DNA from: an uncultured delta proteobacterium
Lineage (GTDB): Bacteria > Myxococcota_A > Polyangia > Haliangiales > Haliangiaceae
NCBI GenBank assembly: GCA_900696455.1
Contig: CAADGB010000477.1
Coordinates: 21,621 to 85,620, forward strand
Direction of reading: 5' to 3'
Length of the DNA stretch: 64,000 nucleotides
Of this stretch, positions 36,535 through 45,230 are shown piece by piece. Each line of letters begins with the position of its first letter. Position 1 is the first letter of the stretch. The translations under genes were made by a program, and so were the position numbers. A model generated the notes under the pieces. That model was given only the letters and a program-made list of their open reading frames with translations, was not told where the DNA came from and made no database searches.

Positions 36535-37211
36535 CTCGCCGCCTCCTCCTCGTCCTGGTCGGGGCCCTGGTCGCAGGCGCCTGCACGACCCACATCGCGC
36601 CCTACGCGCCCAAGCGCCGCACGTTCGATGCCGGTGACTACGCCGCGTCCACCGGACCGCGCGCCGGCAGCCTCCACGGCGGCCGCGGGATGTTCGAGGA
36701 CGACGTGGCGCGCGCGGTCGGCGACATCCTGGTCATCCGGATCGACGAACGCGACGGCGCCAGCCGCGCGGGCTCGACCAAGCTCGATCGCAAGGACGAC
36801 GCCTCCTACGGCGTGCCGGCGGCGATCGGGCTCCTGGCCGCGGTCCAGCGCAAGTACCCCGACCTCGACCCCGGGCAGATCTTCGCGACCGAGAGCCAGG
36901 CCTCGTTCGCCGGCAGCGGCACCACCCAGCGCAAGGGTCAGCTCTCCGCGACCTTGCCGGTGCGGGTGCGTCGCGTCCTGCCCAACGGCGACCTCTTCGT
37001 CGAGGGAACCAAGGTGGTCATGGTCGGCAACGAGGAGCAGCACATCTACGTCTCGGGCGTGGTCCGTGCCCGCGACATCACCGAGGACAACACGGTGGCG
37101 TCGTCGCGGGTCGCCGACGCCGAGATCGAGGACACGGGCCGCGGCGACGTCAGCGACCAGCAGCGCCGGGGCTGGGGCAGCCGCCTGCTGGCGCGCCTGT
37201 GGCCGTTCTGA
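36531..37211 (+). CDS. flgH: L-ring protein FlgH
   Basis: Outer-membrane lipoprotein ring around the rod, 226 residues. The signal sequence leads to Cys18 (LVAGACTT), an acceptable if not classical lipobox. Family motifs are GRGMFEDDVARAVGDILVIRIDERDGAS, a central region less conserved, and LPNGDLFVEGTKVVMVGNEEQHIYVSGVVRARDITEDNTVASSRVADAEIEDTGRGDVSDQQRRGWGSRLLARLWPF, diagnostic. Presence of flgH and flgI shows an outer membrane. Confidence 0.96.
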   Translation: MTRRLLLVLVGALVAGACTTHIAPYAPKRRTFDAGDYAASTGPRAGSLHGGRGMFEDDVARAVGDILVIRIDERDGASRAGSTKLDRKDDASYGVPAAIGLLAAVQRKYPDLDPGQIFATESQASFAGSGTTQRKGQLSATLPVRVRRVLPNGDLFVEGTKVVMVGNEEQHIYVSGVVRARDITEDNTVASSRVADAEIEDTGRGDVSDQQRRGWGSRLLARLWPF

Positions 37212-37230
37212 GGCCCTTCGAGGAGCAACC

Positions 37231-38349
37231 ATGCCGAGCCGTCTCGCCCACCGCCTTCCCCTCGTCGCCACGTTCGTGGCCGCCGGCGTCGCGCTGGCGG
37301 CGCCGACCCCGGCGGCGGCCGACCGCCTGAAGGACCTGGCCAGCATCGAGGGTGTGCGCGCCAACCACCTCACCGGCTTCGGCCTCGTCGTGGGCCTGGC
37401 CGGAACCGGTGACGACGCCAGCTCGCCGGTGGTGCGCCGGTCGATCGCGAAGATGCTGAAGCACCTCGGGGTCACGATCGACGCCGCCGAGATCAAGGCC
37501 AAGAACGTCGCCGCCGTCATGATCACGGCCGAGCTACCACCGTTCGCTCGCCCTGGTCAGCGCCTCGACGTCGTGGTGTCGTCGCTGGGCTCGGCCAAGA
37601 GCCTGGCTGGCGGCACGCTGCTGGCGACCCCGCTCAAGGGCGGCGATCGCCAGACCTGGGCGGTCGCGCAGGGCTCGGTGGCGGTGGGCGGGTTCCTGGT
37701 CGAGGGCGGGGCTGGCAGCCAGCGCAAGAACCACGTGACCACCGCGCGCATCCCGGCCGGAGCCCTGGTCGAGGGCGACGCGCCGACGGTGATGCCGCGC
37801 GGCGAGCTGGTGCTGATCCTGCACCAGCCCGACTTCACGACCGCGGCGCGCGTGGCGGCGGCGATCGACGCCGCGCTGGGCGGGAGTCACGCCGCCGCTC
37901 GGGACGCCGGCGCGGTCACCGTCCGGATCGCCCCGGCGTGGCGGCAGCGGGTCGCCGCGCTGGTGGCGACGCTGGAGACCATCGAGGTCGAGCCCGATCA
38001 GATCGCCCGGGTCGTCGTCGACGAACGCACCGGCACGGTGGTGATCGGGGGCGACGTCCGCCTGCGGCCGGTCGCGATCGCCCACGGCGGGCTGACGATC
38101 GCGGTCAGCGAGGCCCCGGTCGTCAGTCAGCCGGGGCCGCTGGCCGGTGGCACGACGACGGTGGTGCCTCGGACCACGGTCGAGGTGACCGAAGGCGGCG
38201 GCGAGATCCAGCTCGTCCCGGCGGCGGCATCGGTCGCGGACGTCGCGGCCGCGCTCGGCGCGCTCGGGGCCAAGCCGCGCGACCTCATCGCGATCCTCGG
38301 GGCGCTGCGGGCGGCGGGCGCCCTGCGTGCTCGGCTCGAGGTGCTCTGA
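37231..38349 (+). CDS. flgI: P-ring protein FlgI
   Basis: The 372 residues have a signal peptide (RLPLVATFVAAGVALAAPTPAAA) and motifs DRLKDLASIEGVRANHLTGFGLVVGLAGTGD, AAEIKAKNVAAVMITAELPPFARPGQRLDVVVSSLGSAKSLAGGTLLATPLKG, and TGTVVIGGDVRLRPVAIAHGGLTIAVSE. It forms the periplasmic P ring. ATG 37231 has GAGGAGC upstream. Confidence 0.97.
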   Translation: MPSRLAHRLPLVATFVAAGVALAAPTPAAADRLKDLASIEGVRANHLTGFGLVVGLAGTGDDASSPVVRRSIAKMLKHLGVTIDAAEIKAKNVAAVMITAELPPFARPGQRLDVVVSSLGSAKSLAGGTLLATPLKGGDRQTWAVAQGSVAVGGFLVEGGAGSQRKNHVTTARIPAGALVEGDAPTVMPRGELVLILHQPDFTTAARVAAAIDAALGGSHAAARDAGAVTVRIAPAWRQRVAALVATLETIEVEPDQIARVVVDERTGTVVIGGDVRLRPVAIAHGGLTIAVSEAPVVSQPGPLAGGTTTVVPRTTVEVTEGGGEIQLVPAAASVADVAAALGALGAKPRDLIAILGALRAAGALRARLEVL

Positions 38350-38351
38350 TC

Positions 38352-39158
38352 ATGACCGCGGTCACCGCCACCGACGCCGTCCACGTCGTCGACGTCGAGC
38401 CGCCCGAGCGGCAGGCGGCGCGCCAGCTCGAGGCGTTCTTCCTGCGTCAGTTCCTGGCCGAGGCCCGGCCCCGGTCGTCGATGCTCGGTGGCGGCTTCGC
38501 GGGCGACACCTTCCGCGACATGCTCGATGGCGCGATGGCCGATGCGATGGCGGCCGCCGGCGGGCTGGGGCTCGCCACGACCTTCGAGGCCGCGCTCGGC
38601 GCCGAGCCGGCGACCCAGGCGCCGCCCGTGCACGCGGCGGGCGCGGCGCTGCTCGTCGCAGCGAGCGCGAGCCCGGCCCACCTCCACCCACCCACCGTCA
38701 CCGAGGCGCCCGAGGGCGCTCGGCCCGCGGCCGACGAGGCCTGGATCCTGCCCGTGCAGGGGAGGCGGAGCTCCGGGTTCGGCGCCCGCGTCGACCCGAT
38801 CGGGGGCGCGCGCGGCTACCACAGCGGTGTCGACATCGCGGCGCGCGAGGGGACGCCGGTGGTGGCGGCGCGGGCCGGGACGGTGGAGCGCGCCGGGCCG
38901 GCCGGAACCTACGGCAACCTCATCGTCCTCCGTCACGCCGACGGCAGCGAGACGCGCTACGCCCACCTGTCAGCGATCGCGGTCCGACCAGGCGACACCG
39001 TCGCCGCCGGCGCGCCCATCGGCGCCGTCGGTAGCACCGGCCGGTCGACCGGTCCCCATCTCCACTTCGAGGTTCGTCGGAACGGTCGACCCATGGATCC
39101 GTGGGCCGTACTCGACGGATCTTCACCCTCAACTCCGCCAGGATCCGGCCGACCCTGA
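38352..39158 (+). CDS. flgJ: FlgJ rod-binding domain fused to M23 (LytM) peptidase
   Basis: The 268 residues hold two parts. Residues about 18-75 (RQAARQLEAFFLRQFLAEARPRSS...GGGFAGDTFRDMLDGAMADAMAAAGGLGLA) are the FlgJ rod-cap domain. From about residue 130 an M23/LytM metallopeptidase domain follows, with zinc ligands H157 and D161 (YHSGVD) and the H236-x-H238 motif (GPHLHFEV). Well-known FlgJ proteins carry a glucosaminidase at this position; here cell-wall opening for the rod would be by an endopeptidase. All metal ligands of the family are present. It lies between flgI and flgM, and ATG 38352 is two bases after the flgI stop. There is no signal peptide, as expected for export through the flagellar gate. 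Confidence 0.92.
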   Translation: MTAVTATDAVHVVDVEPPERQAARQLEAFFLRQFLAEARPRSSMLGGGFAGDTFRDMLDGAMADAMAAAGGLGLATTFEAALGAEPATQAPPVHAAGAALLVAASASPAHLHPPTVTEAPEGARPAADEAWILPVQGRRSSGFGARVDPIGGARGYHSGVDIAAREGTPVVAARAGTVERAGPAGTYGNLIVLRHADGSETRYAHLSAIAVRPGDTVAAGAPIGAVGSTGRSTGPHLHFEVRRNGRPMDPWAVLDGSSPSTPPGSGRP

Positions 39159-39172
39159 GCCTTGGAGGCATC

Positions 39173-39448
39173 ATGCGCATCGATCCCACGACCCTCACCG
39201 CCCTCTCCGAGCCCCGTGAACGCCAGGCCGCGCCGTCCGCGCGCCCCGGGTCGCCGTCGTCCGTGGTCTCGCTCGGCGCCGCCGCGTCCGCTGCCCAGGA
39301 GGCCGCCGGCGCCGAGACCGCCGATCCCTCGGTCACGACGCGCATCGCGCGGATCCGGGCCGAGCTCGACGGCGGGACGTACGTCGTCGATCTGGAGCGG
39401 CTGTCCGAGCGGATCCTCGAGGACGACCTGCTCCGCGAGGGCCGCTGA
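39173..39448 (+). CDS. flgM: Anti-sigma-28 factor FlgM
   Basis: The 91 residues have a disordered Ala/Pro/Ser N-terminal half and a C-terminal FliA-binding region TTRIARIRAELDGGTYVVDLERLSERILEDDLL. It holds FliA inactive until exported after hook completion. ATG 39173 has a GGAGG ribosome site. Its stop overlaps the flgN start (ATGA type). Confidence 0.9.
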   Translation: MRIDPTTLTALSEPRERQAAPSARPGSPSSVVSLGAAASAAQEAAGAETADPSVTTRIARIRAELDGGTYVVDLERLSERILEDDLLREGR

Positions 39449-39816
39449 TGTCGGCCGGGGTGAGTCCCGAGACGACCCCGGACCTCGACGAGATCCTGGT
39501 GTGCTTGCGGGCGGTGATGACCGAGGAGCGGCAGGCGATCGTGCGCCTGGACCTGGCCGCGCTCGAGGGCATCACCGCTCGCAAGCTCACGTTGTGCGAC
39601 GCGCTCGCCGCGGTCGTCGCCGCGCCGCCGCCCGCGGACCCGGGGCGGCGGGCGCGCCTGGCGCAGACGCGGTTCGAGCTCGCCGCCACCCAGGCGCTGG
39701 CCGCCGCCGCCGCCGCCGCGGTCGCCGCCGCCCTCGGGATCGAGCGCGACGATCGCTACGATCGCTCGGCGCGCTCGGCGGAGCGAACGCGCCCCCTGCG
39801 GACGATCACGCTGTGA
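39448..39816 (+). CDS. flgN: FlgN-type export chaperone for FlgK/FlgL
   Basis: The 122 residues are mostly helical: LDEILVCLRAVMTEERQAIVRLDLAALEGITARKLTLCDAL, matching the FlgN pattern, followed by an Ala-rich helix and a basic tail. It is assigned from length, the first helices and position between flgM and flgK. It would protect hook-junction proteins before export. Confidence 0.82.
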   Translation: MSAGVSPETTPDLDEILVCLRAVMTEERQAIVRLDLAALEGITARKLTLCDALAAVVAAPPPADPGRRARLAQTRFELAATQALAAAAAAAVAAALGIERDDRYDRSARSAERTRPLRTITL

Positions 39817-39829
39817 GCGCGGTGCCCTC

Positions 39830-41197
39830 ATGAGCGACCTCCTCTCCTTGCTCCGACTCGGCGCCGGCGGCCTGGCCGCTCAACACCGCGGCGTCGCCGT
39901 GGCCGCAAACAACGCGGCCAACGTCAACAGCGCAGGGTACTCGCGGCAGCGCGTCGACCTCCGCGCCGAGCTCGCCGCGCCGCTGGTCGGGGGCGTGCGC
40001 GCAAACGGCGCGCAGCGCTACGCCGACGAGCTCCTGGCGACGCGCCAGCGGGCCGGCCAGGCGGCGCTCGGCTTCTCACGGAACCTCGCGCCTGCGCTGG
40101 AGGATCTCGAGGCACGCCTCGTCACGGCGAGCCCGCCCCTGGACGGGCTGGTCGCCGGGTTGTGGCAGGCCCTCGAGCACGCCTCGGCGCGGCCGACCGA
40201 TCCGCTCGTGCGCGCGGCGGCGATCGGGGCCGCGCGCGAGCTGGCGACCGGGCTCAACCGCCACGCCGTCGAGCTCGGCCAGGCCCGCGCCGACGCCGAC
40301 GCCCGGCTCCGTGAGGGCGGGGCGGCGGCCACCGCCGCGATCCACGAGGTTGCCGCGCTCAACGCGGCGGTCCAGACCTCCGGTGATCCGGTCCTGCGCG
40401 ATCGCCGCGACGTCGCCGCCGGGCGGCTGGCGGAGCTGGTCGGCGGCACCGGTCGCCTCGACCCCGACGGCCACCTTCGGTGGACGCTCGACGACGGCAC
40501 CGTCCTCGTCGACGGCACGCGCGGCGCGACCCTGGCGACCACGCCGGACCCGGCCACCGGCCTCCTCCGCGTCGAGGTCGTCGATGGCAGCGCCCGGCGC
40601 GACGTCACCGCCGGCCTGCGCCAGGGCCAGCTCGGGGCCGATCTCCAGCTCCGCGACGTCGACGCGGCCGGGCTCCTCGCCCGCGTCGACCAGCTCGCTC
40701 ACGACGTCGCGACCGGCCTCAACGCGGTCCACGCCGCGCATGCCGGCCTCGACGGCGTCGCCGGACGCCCGCTGTTCACGGCGCCGGCCGCGGTCACGGG
40801 CGCCGCGGCCGGCCTCGCCGTCGATCCGGCGCTCGCCGCCGACCCCGAGCGGCTGGCGCTGGCCCGGGTCGGGAGCGGGCCGGGTGACAACCAGGGCGCG
40901 CTCGCCCTGCTGGCGATGCGCGACCAGGCGATCGCCAGCGGCGGGACCCAGACCCTCGGCGCGGCCGCCATCGACATCCTGGGCGAGGTCGGTCGCCGCG
41001 CCAGCGAAGCGCGCGGCGCGCACACCCGGGACGCGGCGATCGCCGAGCACGTCGCCGGCCTTCGCGACTCGCTCGCCGGCGTCGACCTCGACGAGGAGCT
41101 GGCCTCGCTCGTGCACTTCCAGCATGCGGCCGAGGCGATGACGCGGTTCCTGAGCGCGATCGACGCCATGCTCGGCGACCTGCTGCACCGACTCTAG
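39830..41197 (+). CDS. flgK: Hook-filament junction protein FlgK
   Basis: The 455 residues begin with LLSLLRLGAGGLAAQHRGVAVAANNAANVNSAGYSRQRVDLRAELA and end with SLAGVDLDEELASLVHFQHAAEAMTRFLSAIDAMLGDLLHRL, both diagnostic. The central domain is shorter than Salmonella FlgK (553). It is followed by a 37-base gap before flgL. Confidence 0.95.
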   Translation: MSDLLSLLRLGAGGLAAQHRGVAVAANNAANVNSAGYSRQRVDLRAELAAPLVGGVRANGAQRYADELLATRQRAGQAALGFSRNLAPALEDLEARLVTASPPLDGLVAGLWQALEHASARPTDPLVRAAAIGAARELATGLNRHAVELGQARADADARLREGGAAATAAIHEVAALNAAVQTSGDPVLRDRRDVAAGRLAELVGGTGRLDPDGHLRWTLDDGTVLVDGTRGATLATTPDPATGLLRVEVVDGSARRDVTAGLRQGQLGADLQLRDVDAAGLLARVDQLAHDVATGLNAVHAAHAGLDGVAGRPLFTAPAAVTGAAAGLAVDPALAADPERLALARVGSGPGDNQGALALLAMRDQAIASGGTQTLGAAAIDILGEVGRRASEARGAHTRDAAIAEHVAGLRDSLAGVDLDEELASLVHFQHAAEAMTRFLSAIDAMLGDLLHRL

Positions 41198-41234
41198 TCG
41201 GCTGCTCACCTGCCCGTGACGGGACGGAGCCCCC

Positions 41235-42110
41235 ATGCGCATCACCGGTCATCGAATCCTCACCCTGGCGGCGCAGGCGGCGGTGCGCAACCAGGCCGAC
41301 GTCGCCGACGCCGGCCGCCGCCTGACGTCGGGCAAGCGCGTCGAGCGTCCCTCCGACGACCCCCTGGCGTGGGCGGAGATGCGTCGCGCCGAGACGCGCC
41401 GCGCCGTCAGCGAGGGCCGCGGCCTGGCCCTGGGCGCCGCGCACGACGACCTGCTCGAGGGCGAGCGCGTCCTGACGACGATCGCCGACGCCCTGGTCGA
41501 GGGCCGCGAGCTCGCCATCCAGGCCGGCAACGCCAGCCTCGGCGCGACCGAACGCGCGGCGCTCGGGGAGCGGGTGGAGGGGCTGTTCCAGCTCGCGCTG
41601 GCGGCGGCCAACACCCGCGGCTCGAGCGGCGAGTACCTGCTCGCTGGCAGCGCCAGCCTGACCGCGCCGTTCGACGCCACCGGCGCCTATGGGGGCGACG
41701 GTGCGACGCGCACGATCGAGCTCGCCGAGGGCGCCACCGCCCAGGCCACCGTCGCCGGGACGCGCCTGACCGCGGCCGCCGGCGTCGACGTGCTGCCCGC
41801 GCTCGCCCGCCTGCGCGCGGCGCTCGCCGCTGACGACCTGCCCACGATCCAGACCGCGATCGGCGAGCTCGCCACCGCCGGTGCCCAGGTCAACGCCGCG
41901 CGCTCCGACGTGGGCGCGATCCGCGGCGTGATCGCCGAGAGTGACGGCCTGCGCCGGGAGCTCGAGGACGGCATGGTGGCGCAGGTGGCCCGCCTCGGCG
42001 AGGCCGACCTCGTCACCGCGGCCAGCGCGTTCACGCGCGCGGCCAGCGCGCTGAGCGCCTCCCAGGCCGTGAGCGCGCGTCTGGCGAGCCTGCTGGCGCC
42101 CGATCGCTAG
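41235..42110 (+). CDS. flgL: Hook-filament junction protein FlgL
   Basis: The 291 residues have flagellin-like ends: RITGHRILTLAAQAAVRNQADVADAGRRLTSGKRVERPSDDPLAWAEMRRAE at the N terminus and a C-terminal helix AASAFTRAASALSASQAVSARLASLLAPDR. The middle contains GEYLLAGSASLTAPFD, typical of FlgL. ATG 41235 has GGACGGAG upstream. Confidence 0.94.
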   Translation: MRITGHRILTLAAQAAVRNQADVADAGRRLTSGKRVERPSDDPLAWAEMRRAETRRAVSEGRGLALGAAHDDLLEGERVLTTIADALVEGRELAIQAGNASLGATERAALGERVEGLFQLALAAANTRGSSGEYLLAGSASLTAPFDATGAYGGDGATRTIELAEGATAQATVAGTRLTAAAGVDVLPALARLRAALAADDLPTIQTAIGELATAGAQVNAARSDVGAIRGVIAESDGLRRELEDGMVAQVARLGEADLVTAASAFTRAASALSASQAVSARLASLLAPDR

Positions 42111-42200
42111 CCCGATCACGATCGGCCCTCAACGAATCCGAGGACGGGCGAATCAAAGCTGCGAGGCGCAACCAGCAACCAACCAGCGGGAGATTCCACG
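42111..42200 (+). promoter_or_regulatory. fliC upstream region
   Basis: The 90 bases before fliC are less GC-rich than the genes. A GGGAG ribosome site lies 12 bases before the ATG. I find no GG-N10-GC match. A TCAAAGCT element at about 42151 resembles a sigma-28 -35 box, but the -10 counterpart is poor. FliA control is expected from other bacteria, not shown here. Confidence 0.3.
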
Positions 42201-43043
42201 ATGTCCTTCTCGATCCTCACCAACGTCGCTTCGCTCAACGCGCAGCGTAACCTCGCCGGCACCCAGTCGGCGCTCGCGGCCTCGATCGGCCGGCTGTCGT
42301 CGGGCATGCGCATCAACAGCGCGTCCGACGACGCCGCCGGGCTCGGCATCAGCGAGAACCTCAAGGCCGACCTGCGCAGCCTGGCGCAGGCCCAGCGCAA
42401 CGCCAACGACGGCGTCTCGATGACCCAGGTCGCCGAGGGCGCCATGAACGAGATGAGCGGCATCGTCACGCGCATGCGTGAGCTGGCCGTGCAGTCGGCC
42501 AACCAGACCCTCGGCGGCACCGAGCGCGGCTACATCCAGACCGAGTTCGCCCAGCTCCGCGGCGAGATCAACCGGATCTCGGCGGTGACCGAGTTCAACG
42601 GCCAGAAGCTGGTCGACGGCTCGGCCTCGGCCGGGCTCACCTTCCAGGTCGGCAAGGAGAACACCGCCAACGACCGGCTGGCGATGAGCGTCACCCGGCT
42701 CACGACCTCGACCCTGGGCTCGACCAGCCTCCGGCTGGCCTCGGCCACGCTGTCGACGGTCACCGGCGCCCGCAACTCGATCGGCGCCTTCGACAAGGCG
42801 ATCGAGCAGCTGTCGACCGCGCGCGCCAAGGTCGGCGCCGTCCAGAACCGGATGGTGGTGACCATCTCCAACCTGAGCGTCGCCCAGGAGAACCTCGCCG
42901 CCGCCAACTCGCGCATCCGCGACGTCAACGTGGCGGCCGAGGCCTCCAGCCTGACCCGGTCCCAGATCCTGTCGCAGGCCGGCCTCGCGGTGCTGTCGCA
43001 GGCCAACCAGCTGCCGCAGGCGGCGCTCTCGCTGCTCCGCTGA
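42201..43043 (+). CDS. fliC: Flagellin FliC
   Basis: The 280 residues are a short flagellin made of D0/D1 parts only. N-terminal block: FSILTNVASLNAQRNLAGTQSALAASIGRLSSGMRINSASDDAAGLGISENLKADLRSLAQAQRNANDGVSMTQVAEGAMNEMSGIVTRMRELAVQSANQTL. C-terminal block: AQENLAAANSRIRDVNVAAEASSLTRSQILSQAGLAVLSQANQLPQAALSLLR. The surface domains D2/D3 are essentially missing. Ser and Thr are plentiful in the middle, where O-glycosylation could occur, consistent with the pse genes downstream. Only one flagellin gene is present in the window. Confidence 0.97.
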   Translation: MSFSILTNVASLNAQRNLAGTQSALAASIGRLSSGMRINSASDDAAGLGISENLKADLRSLAQAQRNANDGVSMTQVAEGAMNEMSGIVTRMRELAVQSANQTLGGTERGYIQTEFAQLRGEINRISAVTEFNGQKLVDGSASAGLTFQVGKENTANDRLAMSVTRLTTSTLGSTSLRLASATLSTVTGARNSIGAFDKAIEQLSTARAKVGAVQNRMVVTISNLSVAQENLAAANSRIRDVNVAAEASSLTRSQILSQAGLAVLSQANQLPQAALSLLR

Positions 43044-43074
43044 TCGCGGCTGACCACGCCGCCCTGGAGTCATC

Positions 43075-44394
43075 ATGTCCGTCACCTTCTCGGGCCTCGC
43101 CTCCGGCATCGATTCGGCCGCGCTCGTCGACCAGCTGGTCGCGGCGGAGAGCCAGCCGGCCAAGGCGCTGTCGACCAAGGTGTCGAACCTGACGCGCCAG
43201 GGCAGCATCGTCAACGACCTCGTCAGCAAGCTGCGCGCCTTGGGCGACCGCAGCCGTGGCCTCGACCTGGCCTCCGAAGTCCGGGCGCTGAAGATCACGC
43301 GCTCGGACGAGGGCCACGTCGGGGCCGCGGTCTCCGCGGGCGCCTCCCCTTCCGTCCACAGCCTGCGCGTGGTCTCGACCGCGCGCGGGCAGACGGTGTC
43401 ATCCGATCCGTTCACGGGCGACGGTCCCGGCGTGATCGGCGCCGGGTCGGTGACGATCGGCGGCGGTGACGGCGATCCCGTCACGATCACCTGGTCGGAC
43501 ACCGACTCGCTGTCGGCGATCGCCGCGCGCATCAACGACGCGAACGCGGCCGCCTCCGCCGCGGTCGTGTTCGACGGCACGCACCACCGCCTGGTCGCCA
43601 CCTCGCGCGCGACCGGGACGGCCGCCGCGCCGACGTTCACCGAGACCGGCGCCGCGCTGGGCTGGTCGTCGCCGGCGAACGTGACGGCCGCGGCGCGGGA
43701 CGCCGTCTTCGAGCTCGACGGCATCACCGTGGTCCGCGGCAGCAACGTGGTCTCGGACGCGCTGGCCGGCGTGACCCTGACCCTGACCGCCGCCCACGCG
43801 GCGGGCGCGCCCGACACCACCTTGACCGTCGCCGCCGACCACGAGGCCGTGCGCGACAAGGTCAAGGGCCTGATCGATGCCTACAACCTGGTCGCCGGGG
43901 CCCTCGACGGACAGCTCCGCTACACCGGCACCGCCAAGGGTAGCGACACGCTCTTTGGCGACGCCACCCTTCGTCAGCTCCAGGGGGCCCTGGGTCGCCG
44001 CGTCACCGACGAGCATGGCGGCAAGACCCTCGGTGGGCTGGGGATCCGGGTCGACACCAGCGGACGGCTGAGCCTCGACGCCAGCCGCTTCGACGCCGCC
44101 ATCGCCGCCGACCCGGCCGCCGTCGAGCGCCTGTTCGTCGACGGCGGGCTCGGCGCCGGGCTCGCCGCCCTGACCGACACCTACGCCCGCGGCGGCGACG
44201 GGATGCTCGCCGCCAAGACCAAGGCCATCGACGGCCGGGTCGCGTCGCACCGCAAGGACATCGAGCGGATCGAGGCGGCGGCCGCCGCGGCCGGCGATCG
44301 GCTGCGCGCCCAGTTCACGGCGCTCGAGCGCGCGATCTCGACGATGCGGACCCAGACCAGCCAGATGCTCTCGATCCTGGGCCAGGCCGGATGA
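43075..44394 (+). CDS. fliD: Flagellar filament cap FliD
   Basis: The 439 residues start with TFSGLASGIDSAALVDQLVAAESQPAKALSTKVSNLTRQGSIVNDLVSKLRAL, the FliD N-terminal signature. The C-terminal part has DKVKGLIDAYNLVAGALDGQLRY, LFGDATLRQLQGALGRRV, and a final coiled coil IDGRVASHRKDIERIEAAAAAAGDRLRAQFTALERAISTMRTQTSQML. It caps the filament and directs flagellin folding. GGAG precedes the ATG. Confidence 0.95.
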   Translation: MSVTFSGLASGIDSAALVDQLVAAESQPAKALSTKVSNLTRQGSIVNDLVSKLRALGDRSRGLDLASEVRALKITRSDEGHVGAAVSAGASPSVHSLRVVSTARGQTVSSDPFTGDGPGVIGAGSVTIGGGDGDPVTITWSDTDSLSAIAARINDANAAASAAVVFDGTHHRLVATSRATGTAAAPTFTETGAALGWSSPANVTAAARDAVFELDGITVVRGSNVVSDALAGVTLTLTAAHAAGAPDTTLTVAADHEAVRDKVKGLIDAYNLVAGALDGQLRYTGTAKGSDTLFGDATLRQLQGALGRRVTDEHGGKTLGGLGIRVDTSGRLSLDASRFDAAIAADPAAVERLFVDGGLGAGLAALTDTYARGGDGMLAAKTKAIDGRVASHRKDIERIEAAAAAAGDRLRAQFTALERAISTMRTQTSQMLSILGQAG

Positions 44395-44426
44395 CCGGCC
44401 AGCCCGACCCACGCCAGAGGACCACC

Positions 44427-44822
44427 ATGTACGCACGTGCTGCCACCGCCTACCGGCGGGTCGATCTCGACTCGGCGCCCAAGGCCGAAATCGTCGCTCG
44501 CCTGTTCACCCGGTTCCTCGACGACGTCACCGCCGCCCGCGGTGCCCTCGACGCCGGCGACGTGGGTCGGCGCGCGCTCGCGATCGACCACGCGTTGCGC
44601 ATCGTGATCGGGCTGCGCGCCGCGCTCGATCACGGGGCGGCCCCGGCGCTGGCGGGCGAGCTCGACGCGCTCTATGCCTTCGTCCAGGACCAGCTCGTGC
44701 GCGCCAACGTCTGCCGGGTCGCCGAGCCGCTCGACGCGGCCGTCCGGGTCATGCGCGAGCTGGGGGACGCGTTCACCGCCATCAAGCACGTCGCGCCGGG
44801 GGGCCACGAGGGGACGCCATGA
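44427..44822 (+). CDS. fliS: Flagellin export chaperone FliS
   Basis: The 131 residues begin with YARAATAYRRVDLDSAPKAEIVARLFTRFLDDVTAAR, matching the FliS start pattern in which the first Tyr-rich segment is conserved. The remaining helices fit the four-helix chaperone fold. ATG 44427 has GAGGA upstream and is preferred over ATG 44391, which overlaps the fliD stop but adds 12 unmatched residues. It overlaps the next gene by four bases. Confidence 0.9.
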   Translation: MYARAATAYRRVDLDSAPKAEIVARLFTRFLDDVTAARGALDAGDVGRRALAIDHALRIVIGLRAALDHGAAPALAGELDALYAFVQDQLVRANVCRVAEPLDAAVRVMRELGDAFTAIKHVAPGGHEGTP

Positions 44823-45124
44823 CCGGGGCCACCGGCGACGAGGTGGTGGGCACGCTGGACGCGTTGCTGGCGTCGACGCCCCCGCCTCCGGGCGGCGACC
44901 CCGACGAGCTCCTGGTGGCGTACGAGCTGGTCGCCACGGCCCGCGAGCCGCTGGTGGCGCGGCTCGAGGCGCTGGCGCCGGTCGCGGCGGCCGACCCCCG
45001 GATCGACGACCTGCGTCGGTCGCTGGTCGCGCGCGACCAGGAGTGGATCGACGCCTTCGTGCGCGCGCAGCGGCTGGTCGACGAGCGGATCGGTCGCCTC
45101 CGGCGGGCGCGCCGCCCGACCTGA
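44819..45124 (+). CDS. FliT-like chaperone (small helical protein)
   Basis: The 101 residues are mostly helical with a Pro/Gly-rich N-terminal loop: DELLVAYELVATAREPLVARLEALAPVAAADPRIDDLRRSLVARDQEWIDAFVRAQRLVDERIGRLRRARR. FliT, the FliD chaperone, normally follows fliS and has this size and helical character. Sequence similarity is too weak to be certain, so no gene symbol is given. Confidence 0.6.
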   Translation: MTGATGDEVVGTLDALLASTPPPPGGDPDELLVAYELVATAREPLVARLEALAPVAAADPRIDDLRRSLVARDQEWIDAFVRAQRLVDERIGRLRRARRPT

Positions 45125-45230
45125 CGACGCGGGGCCGCGGCGCCGTCAGGCGTGACGACGGGGCGCGACGGTGTCCGCGCCCTGGCCACGCAAGTCGTCG
45201 AGATCCCGGACGCCGCCCTCGGTCGTGCGC

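Noticed and set aside
41199..41214. GG-N10-GC site before flgL
   Set aside because: Only 6 of 12 informative positions match the sigma-54 consensus, so it is not better than chance.
42151..42178. Sigma-28 promoter for fliC
   Set aside because: The -35-like TCAAAGCT is acceptable but the -10 element matches GCCGATAA at only three of eight positions. Kept only as a note on the fliC upstream region.
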